Source of the DNA: a virus
Reading direction: 5' to 3' (one strand)
Length of the DNA: 32,420 bases
Virus record (IMG/VR): IMGVR_UViG_3300042898_002394
Location: 1 to 32,420 of that record
The notes under the pieces are model-generated. The model did not search any database and was not told the DNA's origin. It saw only the letters and a program-made list of their open reading frames with translations. Each line of letters begins with the position of its first letter. Within the stretch, counting starts at the first letter, position 1. The position numbers and the translations under genes were made by a program. Shown here piece by piece: positions 20,661 to 27,557 of the stretch.

Positions 20661-20899
20661 GCTGGTGGAATCTGGCCATCGCCCCTGTTGCCGGCCTTCT
20701 GGCCCTGGCCTACGGCCGCCGGATCTGGTTCTGGTTCTCCTTCGGCCTGTTCTTCGGCCTATGGTCTTTCCTGATCGTGCTGCTGCCAAAGAAAGAGCTG
20801 CGCGTTCCTGTTCTTCCCGATCGCTTCCTTGTCTATTGGGGTAATCGGGTCATTGCGAAGGAGATGCGATCTATCCGGGATCCATCCGATCTCCTTTAG
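20657..20899 (+). CDS. Small membrane protein with basic tail
   Basis: This encodes 80 residues. Two hydrophobic segments (NLAIAPVAGLLALAY, and WFWFSFGLFFGLWSFLIVLL) are separated by GRR, and a basic hydrophilic tail follows (PKKELRVPVLPDRFLVYWG). It is the last gene of the rightward operon and ends five bases before the shared terminator. A holin-like or exclusion role is conceivable, but the position away from the lysis genes gives no direct support. Confidence 0.6.
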   Translation: MSWWNLAIAPVAGLLALAYGRRIWFWFSFGLFFGLWSFLIVLLPKKELRVPVLPDRFLVYWGNRVIAKEMRSIRDPSDLL

Positions 20900-20903
20900 C
20901 AAG

Positions 20904-20945
20904 AAATACCCCCCACCGCCTGTTTCCTGGCTGTGGGGGGTATTT
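20904..20945. terminator. Bidirectional intrinsic terminator
   Basis: Bases 20904-20916 and 20933-20945 are a perfect 13-bp inverted repeat (AAATACCCCCCAC with its complement) around a 16-base loop. The stem ends in A/T runs, so each strand has a GC-rich stem followed by a short U tract. It lies exactly between the convergent stops of the plus operon (20899) and the epimerase gene (20946). Confidence 0.85.
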
Positions 20946-21809
20946 TCATGCCTTGAGCGCCCTAGCGATTCCTTCTTCTAGGCTGATCTTCGGTTCATAA
21001 ATCTGCAGCATCTTCGTGGGGTCGCCTACTCTGTATTCGACTCCGCTTGGTTTGCCTGGGTGTTTCTTTATCGGGGCCAGGTATCCCTGCGCCAACATGA
21101 TCATCTCTGCGAGCTGGATGAATGAAGTCGGTCGCCCGGTGCAAAGGTTCAAGGTTTGGATGTCGTTTGTGATCGCTTCGAAGGTCGCTGCGACGACGTC
21201 GTCGATGTGAATAAAGTCGCGCACTTGCTCGCCGGTTCCCCATACTTCGAAGGGTTCCTGTTTTGCCTTGCCGCGTGCTATCAAAGATGGGAATGGGTAA
21301 TCGAGCGCCTGGTCGCTGCCGTAGCCGCTAAATGGGCGCAGGATGTTGACCTTGATTCCTTCTGCCCTGGCGTATCTGGCCAAAGTTTCGCCGGTCAATT
21401 TTGCCCATCCGTAGCTCAAGTCTGGGGTTCGAATGTGGTCGAGATTGATGTCGCCTTCTCGAAGTCGTTGCTGGTAGGCGGCTCTCTGCAAATAGATCGG
21501 GTAGGCCGCCGAGCTGCTGTAATAAACGAGGTGCTTCGGCTTGGTTCTTACGGCCCATTGGAACATGTCGCTGTCGATCGCGAGGTCGCTGGCAACGGCC
21601 AAAGGGTTCCCCTCGATCGTGGCCCTGCCCCCGACGATCGCGGCGAGGTGAATAACGACGTCGTATCTGGTGTCGTCCTTCTTGAAGAAATCCCTGCAAT
21701 CGATGCCGTTTGCGATGTCGATTCCGGTGATGTCATGGCCTTTGCCGTCGAGTGCTCTGTGGAAGGCGCGGCCAACGAAGCCGGCATCTCCTGTTATAAG
21801 AATTTTCAT
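20946..21809 (-). CDS. NAD-dependent sugar epimerase/dehydratase
   Basis: This encodes 287 residues from the ATG at 21807-21809, which overlaps the upstream stop as ATGA. The Rossmann motif GDAGFVG (7-13), HLAAIVGG, a serine cluster SSSAAYP (98-104) and the catalytic YGWAK (Tyr133, Lys137) define an extended short-chain dehydrogenase acting on nucleotide sugars. ILRPFSGYG and VRDFIHIDDV are typical of GDP-mannose/UDP-glucose epimerase-dehydratases. It probably makes or modifies the sugar donor used by the adjacent glycosyltransferases. The exact substrate cannot be told. Confidence 0.85.
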   Translation of the reverse strand: MKILITGDAGFVGRAFHRALDGKGHDITGIDIANGIDCRDFFKKDDTRYDVVIHLAAIVGGRATIEGNPLAVASDLAIDSDMFQWAVRTKPKHLVYYSSSAAYPIYLQRAAYQQRLREGDINLDHIRTPDLSYGWAKLTGETLARYARAEGIKVNILRPFSGYGSDQALDYPFPSLIARGKAKQEPFEVWGTGEQVRDFIHIDDVVAATFEAITNDIQTLNLCTGRPTSFIQLAEMIMLAQGYLAPIKKHPGKPSGVEYRVGDPTKMLQIYEPKISLEEGIARALKA

Positions 21810-22522
21810 ATGAGCCATTCTGCCAGGTATTTGTCGCTTCCTGATTCGGCCTTTGCCATCGTCTGGTCAATGCTGAAAACGAAGCGGTCGTCTGCTTCCA
21901 AAGCCGCCCCTATATGGTGCAAGGTTGCCTTCTTGCCGATCGGAAATGGCCGGCGTCTGCTCTGGCCTTCTGTGGGGGTTTCGTAGCTCTCATCGTGGAT
22001 CAGGCTGCTGTCCTTGATTAAGGGCCAAATGTAGGCCGCTAGCCAGTCCTGGTCTTGCGTGTAGTAATTCCTGGCTGCTTCTGTTTCGTGCAAATCGGCC
22101 GGGATTGCCCTGGTACGAGCTGCGAACATGCCGGCGCTGATCTGGTAATTGTGGCCTGTGGGGTGATCTTTCATAATGTGAAAATCCAGGCCGCTTGCCA
22201 GAAACTCTTCGTGTGCGATCCGTTCCCGGTGCGTCAGCCTGGCGTCTGCGTCGCGGCTGAGAACGACGTCGAAGTCTTGGTCTGCCAAAGCCTGAAATCT
22301 CCAGAGTTTGGCTGTGTGGTCTTCTGGCCCTGGCTGCTCTACGAGCTGCACGTGGGGGAAGAGCTGCAGGGTTTGTTTGATGGATTCTGGAACGCTGGCC
22401 CCGGTGTAGAAGCGCAGGGTGAATCCTTTGAAGTGCCTGGTTGCCAGAATTGCGTTCTTGATCGCGCCGATCGTGTATCGCTCTTCGCTGCCGTATAAAG
22501 AGTACGCGATGAGCTGCTTCAT
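21806..22522 (-). CDS. Glycosyltransferase-like protein
   Basis: This encodes 238 residues with an N-terminal nucleotide-binding fold (MKQLIAYSLYG, KGFTLRFYTG) and the DxD motif in VVLSRDADARLTHRE (Asp91, Asp93), which coordinates metal and the nucleotide sugar. An MKDHPTGHNYQISAGMFAAR segment follows, where acceptor-side residues usually lie. This fits a GT-A enzyme of a GT8/GT32-like type. It overlaps the neighbouring glycosyltransferase and epimerase genes by ATGA, forming one sugar-modification unit. Confidence 0.7.
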   Translation of the reverse strand: MKQLIAYSLYGSEERYTIGAIKNAILATRHFKGFTLRFYTGASVPESIKQTLQLFPHVQLVEQPGPEDHTAKLWRFQALADQDFDVVLSRDADARLTHRERIAHEEFLASGLDFHIMKDHPTGHNYQISAGMFAARTRAIPADLHETEAARNYYTQDQDWLAAYIWPLIKDSSLIHDESYETPTEGQSRRRPFPIGKKATLHHIGAALEADDRFVFSIDQTMAKAESGSDKYLAEWLI

Positions 22523-23196
22523 GGCCTTAGTTTGCGCTTTAGCAATTCGTAGGCTTCGCTCTCGATGTAGTTCTTGTATGCGAGCGCGTCGAATGAATAT
22601 ATTTCGGTCGCGTTGACTTCCTTGTATCCCTCATCCCATTCCGCTTTGCCTGCAATTGGATGCATGTGCTCAACGATAACGTCATCGAGATAAGTCAGCG
22701 CTCCTAAATCCTGGCCTAGTTTCTTCCAGAAGTTATCAAGGTATAAATGCTTCATCTTTGGCGGAACCATGCCATCAAGCGCTTTGACGATGTCGCTGGT
22801 CATCGCGATCATGGTTGGAAGTCGTTCCTTCTGCAGCAAGTCGTTGCCGTAGGCCATCGACGGCCGCCGTTGCATTGCCTGGATGAGAAGTGCATCCCAC
22901 CCGGCTGTGCGTGGGCGGTGGTCATCGCCGAGGAAGGCGAAGTATTTATATTCGCCCTTCTTTGCGATCGCACTGGCTGCCTTGTTTATTGGGTAAGCCA
23001 TGCCCCGGGTTTCGTTCTCGATCGTCATGCACTTGTCTGCGCCTACTTCGTATTCGTAGGCATCGTGCTCTGGATCGTTTGCGTCAATAACGAAGAGAAT
23101 GTCTGAATGTGTGGAAAGGCTATCGTGCTCTGCCAATAGTTCGATTGCGTTGCGTGGGCGTCCTCTGGTTGGTACGAGGATAATCATTTCGTTCAT
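22519..23196 (-). CDS. Glycosyltransferase family 2-like protein
   Basis: This encodes 225 residues starting with MIILVPTRGRPRN at residues 4-16, the common opening of phage GT2-like enzymes. GMAYPINKAA and FAFLGDDHRP (Asp91-Asp92) follow as the metal/donor site, then DALLIQAM. The C-terminal half (DVIVEHMHPIAGKAEWDEGY) is characteristic of the same group. The likely reaction is transfer of a sugar to a phage or host acceptor. The ATG overlaps the upstream stop as ATGA, and a second in-frame ATG three codons in is possible. Confidence 0.8.
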   Translation of the reverse strand: MNEMIILVPTRGRPRNAIELLAEHDSLSTHSDILFVIDANDPEHDAYEYEVGADKCMTIENETRGMAYPINKAASAIAKKGEYKYFAFLGDDHRPRTAGWDALLIQAMQRRPSMAYGNDLLQKERLPTMIAMTSDIVKALDGMVPPKMKHLYLDNFWKKLGQDLGALTYLDDVIVEHMHPIAGKAEWDEGYKEVNATEIYSFDALAYKNYIESEAYELLKRKLRP

Positions 23197-23456
23197 TTGC
23201 CTGTCGCAATCTCGCCGGCGATGCTGGCGTATGCCGCTAAATCTACGAATGAGTCCAGGGTTTCTGTTTCCATCAAGCGTGCGATTTTAACTAGCGCCAT
23301 GCATATCGCCACTTGCTGTGGGGTTATTTCGTGCTTCAGATATGTCGTCCATAAATCTGCAATTCTGCAGTGGTTGGTCTTTGGATCGCCGTATGTTTGC
23401 TGGCGGTCTTTGGCTGTGAGTCGAGCTGCTTCTTGAAGAATATCCCCCCGATTCAT
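23193..23456 (-). CDS. DUF6378-like protein, function unknown
   Basis: This encodes 87 residues. ILQEAARLTAKDRQQTYGDP, an LWTTYLK block, then QQVAICMALVKIARL and DSFVDLAAYASIAGE match a small helical family widespread in phages (DUF6378, as I recall it), sometimes compared with MazG-type nucleotide pyrophosphohydrolases. An effect on nucleotide pools is possible but not demonstrated. It lies between the holin candidate and the sugar genes. Confidence 0.7.
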   Translation of the reverse strand: MNRGDILQEAARLTAKDRQQTYGDPKTNHCRIADLWTTYLKHEITPQQVAICMALVKIARLMETETLDSFVDLAAYASIAGEIATGK

Positions 23457-23459
23457 CGA

Positions 23460-23654
23460 CTACTTCTTTCCGCGTCCGAATTCGGTCGCCTTTGGATCGA
23501 TTGCCTTCAAGATTGGGCCGGCGATCGCTGCGATTCCTACTGCAAGGTATTCCTTCAGTGGGCGGTTTGGATCTACAAGATAAAGAGCTGCGATTGCTGC
23601 TGCTCCTGCTCGCAGGTAAGTCATGACGATGGCTTCGAGTTTGTTCTTATCCAT
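23460..23654 (-). CDS. Holin candidate
   Basis: This encodes 64 residues with two hydrophobic segments (YLRAGAAAIAALYLV and YLAVGIAAIAGPIL) joined by a short DPNRPLKE turn, and a charged C terminus ending GRGKK. This is the build of small phage holins that open the membrane to release endolysin. The ATG follows TTAAGGAGATAGCAA and overlaps the CHAP endolysin gene by eight bases, which supports a lysis role. Confidence 0.75.
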   Translation of the reverse strand: MDKNKLEAIVMTYLRAGAAAIAALYLVDPNRPLKEYLAVGIAAIAGPILKAIDPKATEFGRGKK

Positions 23655-24156
23655 TTGCTATCTCCTTAAATTTAGGGCGTCCAAATCCTACGATAAAGAC
23701 TGGAAGCGATGGCTTAACCTTGCCGCGATTCTTCTTCTTGAATGCTCGTATCTTCTGGCAGACTTCGCCGCCGTTGCGCTGGTCGCCCTTCTTGTCCGGG
23801 CTTGTATTGCCTTCGATTGTGGTCACTGTGCCGTTGCGGTTATTTGCGATCACAATTCCAACGTGGGAAATGCGATCGAGCGCATCTCCTGGGAAATCAA
23901 AGAAGACGATATCGCCTGGCTGTGGATCTGCTACTTCTGCAAGTGTCCAGGCGTTCTTGTCCATGAATGCTGTTGCTCCTGCTGGCGTGTATGTGCAATT
24001 TGGAATCTTGACGCCGGCTTGCTTTGCGCACCAGTTGACGAATGCTCCGCACCAGGGCTGCTTTGCCTTCTGGTATTTCGTTTGATTGTCTGCTGGCCCT
24101 TCGATGTAGCCGAGTTCTGCTTTGGCCACTTCAATGAATTTTTCTACTTGGCTCAC
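23647..24156 (-). CDS. Endolysin with CHAP amidase/endopeptidase domain
   Basis: This encodes 169 residues from a GTG at 24154-24156 preceded by AAGGGGGAAGAA. The catalytic Cys36 in PWCGAFVNW, GDIVFFDFPG, His98 in ISHVGIVI and Glu115/Asn117 in TIEGNTS form a complete CHAP active site. It should cleave the peptide part of host peptidoglycan at lysis. There is no signal peptide, so it needs the adjacent holin. A C-terminal basic stretch (RAFKKKNRGKVK) may bind the wall, but no separate binding domain is present. GTGA overlaps the upstream membrane protein gene. Confidence 0.87.
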   Translation of the reverse strand: MSQVEKFIEVAKAELGYIEGPADNQTKYQKAKQPWCGAFVNWCAKQAGVKIPNCTYTPAGATAFMDKNAWTLAEVADPQPGDIVFFDFPGDALDRISHVGIVIANNRNGTVTTIEGNTSPDKKGDQRNGGEVCQKIRAFKKKNRGKVKPSLPVFIVGFGRPKFKEIANG

Positions 24157-24371
24157 TTCTTCCCCCTTCTTGTCGATTGTGTATCGAGCAAGATTGAATA
24201 TATTTCGTCAATGCGTGATTCTAGTCTGTTGACTTGGTCTTTTACCGAGCTGCCGCCGTTTGGCTTTAATTCTGCCAGGTAATGCTTGACGAGCCATCTG
24301 GTCATCGCGATAAAGGCTCCGCCGATCGTAATCAATGAAACGGTAAGCGCTGCGTAATCCTGCGCCGTCAT
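24153..24371 (-). CDS. Small membrane protein, possible second holin
   Basis: This encodes 72 residues with one N-terminal membrane helix (YAALTVSLITIGGAFIAM), then a polar linker and a charged coiled-coil-like segment (VKDQVNRLESRIDEIYSILL) ending in RRGKK. This resembles holin-associated or DUF2746-like phage membrane proteins upstream of endolysins. It overlaps the endolysin gene by GTGA and the upstream gene by ATGA. It may regulate or assist the holin at 23460-23654. Confidence 0.65.
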   Translation of the reverse strand: MTAQDYAALTVSLITIGGAFIAMTRWLVKHYLAELKPNGGSSVKDQVNRLESRIDEIYSILLDTQSTRRGKK

Positions 24372-24622
24372 AATCCGATTGCCAATACCATCATCGTGAC
24401 GGTTCCCGATGCTGTAATCGCCCAGATTCCGTTTGCCTTGTTTTCGATCGTGAGCTTGTCGCCGTTATCCATGCGGTATCCGGTGCTGGTTGTCACGTCG
24501 CTGGACCCTATAAAGCACTGGCCGCTTGCTGAGTGAAGAACAACGGTTTCGGCTTCTGCTGTTGCATCAACGAGCGCGGTTGCTGTGGTTCCTACGGTGA
24601 CTTGCCGGGTGCTGATTCCCAT
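24368..24622 (-). CDS. Small virion-associated-type protein
   Basis: This encodes 84 residues and looks all-beta (STRQVTVGTTATALV, then ETVVLHSASGQCFIGSSDV, and KLTIENKANGIWAITASG). Such proteins recur near tail fibres or as small decoration-like subunits in phages. It has a strong CAGGAGAGAAGA site before the ATG. The position between fibre genes and lysis genes suggests a minor tail or fibre-associated component. The function is inferred only from fold and place. Confidence 0.6.
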   Translation of the reverse strand: MGISTRQVTVGTTATALVDATAEAETVVLHSASGQCFIGSSDVTTSTGYRMDNGDKLTIENKANGIWAITASGTVTMMVLAIGL

Positions 24623-24728
24623 TCTTCTCTCCTGGTTTCTTCTGGATCCCCGATGCTTCTACTTCGTCTACGGCGTCGTCGATCGTCCGGGTTGGTTCCC
24701 TGGTGCAATCGCCTTCTTGGTATCCCAT
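24567..24728 (-). CDS. Small polar protein bridging two genes, uncertain
   Basis: This ORF encodes 53 residues starting MGYQEGDCTRE and becoming basic at the end. It starts with a TAATG overlap to the upstream gene, covers the entire 105-base gap, and overlaps the next gene by 56 bases. Translational coupling favours a real gene. The lack of any recognisable fold and the long overlap argue caution. Confidence 0.4.
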   Translation of the reverse strand: MGYQEGDCTREPTRTIDDAVDEVEASGIQKKPGEKNGNQHPASHRRNHSNRAR

Positions 24729-24952
24729 TAAAGGGCAGCGATCTCGTCTTCTGTCAGGCCAAGAGCTGCAAGTTTGGCCCGGGCTGAGGCTTTGGCTGCT
24801 GCCTTCGCCTGTTCTTCGGCTTCTGCTTCGGCCTTGTGTGCCGCCACTGCTGCTCGGTCGATTTCCATCTGCGCGATCTCTGCATCCGTCAGCTCGATTT
24901 CCAAGACTTCGCCGGTGGTGCAGTTGACTTCGATTCGTGTTGGTTTAGGCAT
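24728..24952 (-). CDS. Tail fibre-associated small protein
   Basis: This encodes 74 residues from the ATG at 24950-24952, served by a GGAG site inside the last codons of the upstream gene. The N-terminal RIEVNCTTGEVLEIELTDAE and the long Ala/Glu/Lys-rich helix ending AKLAALGLTEDEIAAL are typical of small proteins encoded after phage tail fibre genes, which may act as fibre chaperones. The chaperone role is an inference. Confidence 0.6.
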   Translation of the reverse strand: MPKPTRIEVNCTTGEVLEIELTDAEIAQMEIDRAAVAAHKAEAEAEEQAKAAAKASARAKLAALGLTEDEIAAL

Positions 24953-25451
24953 TTGATACTCCATATAGATAGGCGGTTGTATGTTGGGCGAATGAAGCTC
25001 CGCCGTTATGCGTTAGTTTGATTGAATTGATAGCTGCTGTTCCAGACCATGTTCCTGCGCGGAGTGTTTGATATGCAGTTATTGCGCTATTCTCTGTAAC
25101 TGATTCAGTGGCAAAACTTTTGATAGTTGATCCTGAATAACTAGATATATAAATTTGACTATTTGCAAAAGTCGAGGCTGTGTCACCGGATCCTGAAGAA
25201 GTTGCACTTTGATTTCCTGCTCCACCAGAACTTGCAGCACTTGCTCCGTTGCCTTGTATTTGTTTCTGATCATAGGTAGAACCAGTTGCATTAAATTCAA
25301 TCATAACGTCAACAGGGCCGCCTGTAGCAGCGCGACTAGACAAGCTAATAACAAGATCGGTATATGTGCTCGGAATTGATGAAAAGGTTATATTTGCCTG
25401 ACCACCACTTCCGACTATAACGGCTGTTCCTATTTGCGTAAATGTTGGCAT
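24945..25451 (-). CDS. Tail fibre/tip-like protein, AT-rich paralogue 3
   Basis: This encodes 168 residues. VGSGGQANITFSSIPSTYTD opens a beta-rich domain that ends in FAQHTTAYLYGVS. The same beginning (FSSIP-TYTDL) and end (F-LYGI) occur in the two upstream genes, showing a family triplicated in tandem. A Gly/Ser/Ala-rich loop lies at residues 66-92. Given the place after the tail fibre gene, these are probably distal fibre or receptor-binding proteins. The DNA here is markedly richer in A+T than the flanking tail genes. Confidence 0.6.
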   Translation of the reverse strand: MPTFTQIGTAVIVGSGGQANITFSSIPSTYTDLVISLSSRAATGGPVDVMIEFNATGSTYDQKQIQGNGASAASSGGAGNQSATSSGSGDTASTFANSQIYISSYSGSTIKSFATESVTENSAITAYQTLRAGTWSGTAAINSIKLTHNGGASFAQHTTAYLYGVSNA

Positions 25452-25454
25452 ATT

Positions 25455-25943
25455 CTAAGCCGCCTTTATTCCGTATAAAGTGAAGGTAGAGCCAATTGTA
25501 AAAGTAGCACCAGAAGCAGCAATTAAATCCACACTTGTAATTGCTGCAAGTGGTGTCTTTCTATAAAGTCCAGCATTTGCATCTAATCCGCCTGCTGCTG
25601 CGCTAGATCGACTTATGAATGTTTTAAATGTTGTTGTATTAGCGTAATTAAAAATTTGAACTATTGTCGTGCAAATAGTTGTAGTTAAATCTCCAATATA
25701 AGCAAAGGTTTCGCTAGTAAATCTAGCGCTACTTGCAGCCGTACCATTGCCATATAATCGAGTTGAACTGTAATTAGTTGCTGTATCTCCATTAAGCCGA
25801 ATAATTGAATTGACGTAAGTGCTACCAGAAGCATTAAAAACAATCACAAGATCGGTGTATGTTCCTGGTATTGATGAAAACGTAACAGTTGAGGTAGCGC
25901 TACCTAACGTTCTTGATTCTATTTTGTCATAAGTCGCTGGCAT
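25455..25943 (-). CDS. Tail fibre/tip-like protein, AT-rich paralogue 2
   Basis: This encodes 162 residues starting MPATYDKIESRTLG, with TVTFSSIPGTYTDLVIVFNA near the start and FTIGSTFTLYGIKAA at the end, matching the neighbouring paralogues. The middle is Thr/Asn/Ser-rich and divergent, as expected of a host-contact surface. The start follows AGGGGATAAAAA. The line of DNA at 25621-25680 has only 15 G or C of 60, against about 35 of 60 in the adjacent fibre gene at 27121-27180. Confidence 0.6.
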   Translation of the reverse strand: MPATYDKIESRTLGSATSTVTFSSIPGTYTDLVIVFNASGSTYVNSIIRLNGDTATNYSSTRLYGNGTAASSARFTSETFAYIGDLTTTICTTIVQIFNYANTTTFKTFISRSSAAAGGLDANAGLYRKTPLAAITSVDLIAASGATFTIGSTFTLYGIKAA

Positions 25944-25946
25944 TTT

Positions 25947-26531
25947 TTATCCCCTAATTCCATAAAGTGCAAAAGATGAATATTGGGCAAATGAAGCCCC
26001 ACCGAAGGCTGTTATAGTGATGCTAGTTATAGCATTTGTATTTAACCAAAGACCAGAACCTAATCCTATAGCGCCTGAACCTGTCGCATCGTATCCACCT
26101 AAAATTTTTAATGTTTTATTTTTTGATGTAGAAGAATAATCAATTAAATCAACAACATTTGGGGCTATTAAAGATGTTGTATTAGCAGCAACAGAACCAC
26201 CAGTGATACCAGTTAATGTTGCATTGTAAATAGATGAGGCGCTAGTTCCATCTCCAAATGTTAAGTGTCTTGCATAATAATTAGAATTATTTGTATCGCC
26301 GTTAAATGTAAAAGATAAAGATGTTGGTGATCCTGAATTGGAGCGAGCATTTATGCGCAGTTGCAGATGCTTATAGCTTTGCGAAATAGAAGAAAACGCG
26401 ACGGAAGATTGCCCACCTGATCCGACTGTAACAGTCTCAATTGAGTCATAAGAACTTGTTATTAAAGACGGCGCGAACAATCCGTAGGCCGATGCTGAAA
26501 GGCCGCCCCTTGCTCCTAGTATCGGTGACAT
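25947..26531 (-). CDS. Tail fibre/tip-like protein, AT-rich paralogue 1
   Basis: This encodes 194 residues from the ATG at 26529-26531, preferred over a TTG one codon earlier because AAGGGG is correctly spaced. A Gly/Ala-rich N terminus precedes TVGSGGQSSVAFSSISQSYK, a beta-rich body, and a C terminus GGASFAQYSSFALYGIRG shared with the downstream paralogues. This arrangement is common in phage fibre-tip or receptor-binding proteins. It follows the repeat-containing fibre gene. Confidence 0.6.
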   Translation of the reverse strand: MSPILGARGGLSASAYGLFAPSLITSSYDSIETVTVGSGGQSSVAFSSISQSYKHLQLRINARSNSGSPTSLSFTFNGDTNNSNYYARHLTFGDGTSASSIYNATLTGITGGSVAANTTSLIAPNVVDLIDYSSTSKNKTLKILGGYDATGSGAIGLGSGLWLNTNAITSITITAFGGASFAQYSSFALYGIRG

Positions 26532-26540
26532 CAATTCCCC

Positions 26541-27545
26541 TTATGCAAATTTCGTCTGGCTTGCGAATACGGTGTAGGTGGGCGTCGCCGCAGTCTTGAC
26601 GACCGTATAAACGTAGGCGTCAATGCTTGAGGCGTTGCCGGCGGCGAATGCTGTTCCACCCTGGTACTTCGGTGTTACGGCTGATCCGTCGATCTGCACC
26701 GCGCTATTGTAGTAGGCGGTGCTGCCCTGTGTAACGAGGTGCGTGACTGTGATCGCATCGCCTACGGCCAGAATCGAATTGAGTGTGGTTCCTGAATTGC
26801 CTCGAATGTTCAGCGTCCAGTTTGCGCTGGCATTGCTGGTAAAGAAGAGGACGCCCTGGGTTATGGCGTCGTATGCGATCGTGCCTGTGGCTGCCGTAGC
26901 TGCGACTGTGGTTCGCTCTTCTGGCCCCACGAGAACAGGGCCGGTAATTGTGCCGCCGTTGATCGCCGGGCTTGTCAGGGTCTTGTTTGTCAGGGTGTCT
27001 GTGGTTGCTCTTCCTACGATCGTGTCGGTCGAAGTTGGAAGGGTCAAAGTTCCGGTGTTTGTAATCGTGGAAATGACCGGCGCTGTCAGCGTCTTATTGG
27101 TCAGCGTATCTGTCGTTGCGCGTCCTACGAGCGTGTCGGTCGAAGTTGGAAGGGTCAAAGTGCCGGTGTTTGCGATCGTGGAAATGACCGGGGCTGTGAG
27201 CGTCTTGTTGGTCAAAGTCTGGCTGCCGGTCAAAGTGGCAACAGTGGAATCAATGGCAACGGTTGGAATTGGCCCGGTTGCGCTCGAGATGCTGATTCCT
27301 GTTCCTGCTGTTAGAGCTGTGATATCGCCGGTTGCTCCAACCCAGGCGGATCCGTCATAAACTTCGAGGCTGTTTGTGTCCTGGAGATATGAAACCATGC
27401 CCTCTGCCAATACTCCGCTTAGGGCTGTGGTTCGAGCTGCTGAAGATGCAAATACCATCACCGTCTGCTGCATCAGAAAAGTGTTGACTTGCGCTGCCGT
27501 CAAAACGTCGCCTGTTGCGAATAGTTTGTATCCTGCTCCTGCCAT
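26541..27545 (-). CDS. Tail fibre protein with internal repeats
   Basis: This encodes 334 residues. After an N-terminal attachment segment (FATGDVLTAAQVNTFLMQQT) come repeats built on TLTNKTLTAPVIS and TGTLTLPTST separated by D-T-GRATTD. Two full copies are 37 residues apart and a third begins LTNKTLTSPAI. TLTNKTL repeats are a hallmark of trimeric phage tail fibres. The C-terminal 130 residues form a beta-rich distal domain with GTAFAAGNASSIDAYVYTVV. The ATG has an ACAAGGAGAAATC site. Confidence 0.82.
   Translation of the reverse strand: MAGAGYKLFATGDVLTAAQVNTFLMQQTVMVFASSAARTTALSGVLAEGMVSYLQDTNSLEVYDGSAWVGATGDITALTAGTGISISSATGPIPTVAIDSTVATLTGSQTLTNKTLTAPVISTIANTGTLTLPTSTDTLVGRATTDTLTNKTLTAPVISTITNTGTLTLPTSTDTIVGRATTDTLTNKTLTSPAINGGTITGPVLVGPEERTTVAATAATGTIAYDAITQGVLFFTSNASANWTLNIRGNSGTTLNSILAVGDAITVTHLVTQGSTAYYNSAVQIDGSAVTPKYQGGTAFAAGNASSIDAYVYTVVKTAATPTYTVFASQTKFA
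26960..27230 (-). repeat. Tandem 111-bp repeats inside the tail fibre gene
   Basis: The segment containing gtgtcggtcgaagttgg starts at 27022 and again at 27133, a period of 111 bp or 37 codons. A 29-base stretch is identical between the two copies, and flanking partial copies extend the array. Such repeats can expand or contract and alter fibre length. Confidence 0.8.
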
Positions 27546-27557
27546 GATTTCTCCTTG

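Noticed and set aside
20448-20789. Minus-strand frame opposite the ribbon-helix-helix gene
   Set aside because: It is an Arg/Ser/Gly-rich antisense shadow, opposing a well-packed plus-strand operon.
21156-21986. Long plus-strand frame of 276 codons opposite the epimerase gene
   Set aside because: It is an antisense shadow of a clearly conserved dehydrogenase. Its Val/Ala/Asp-rich composition is typical of reversed reading.
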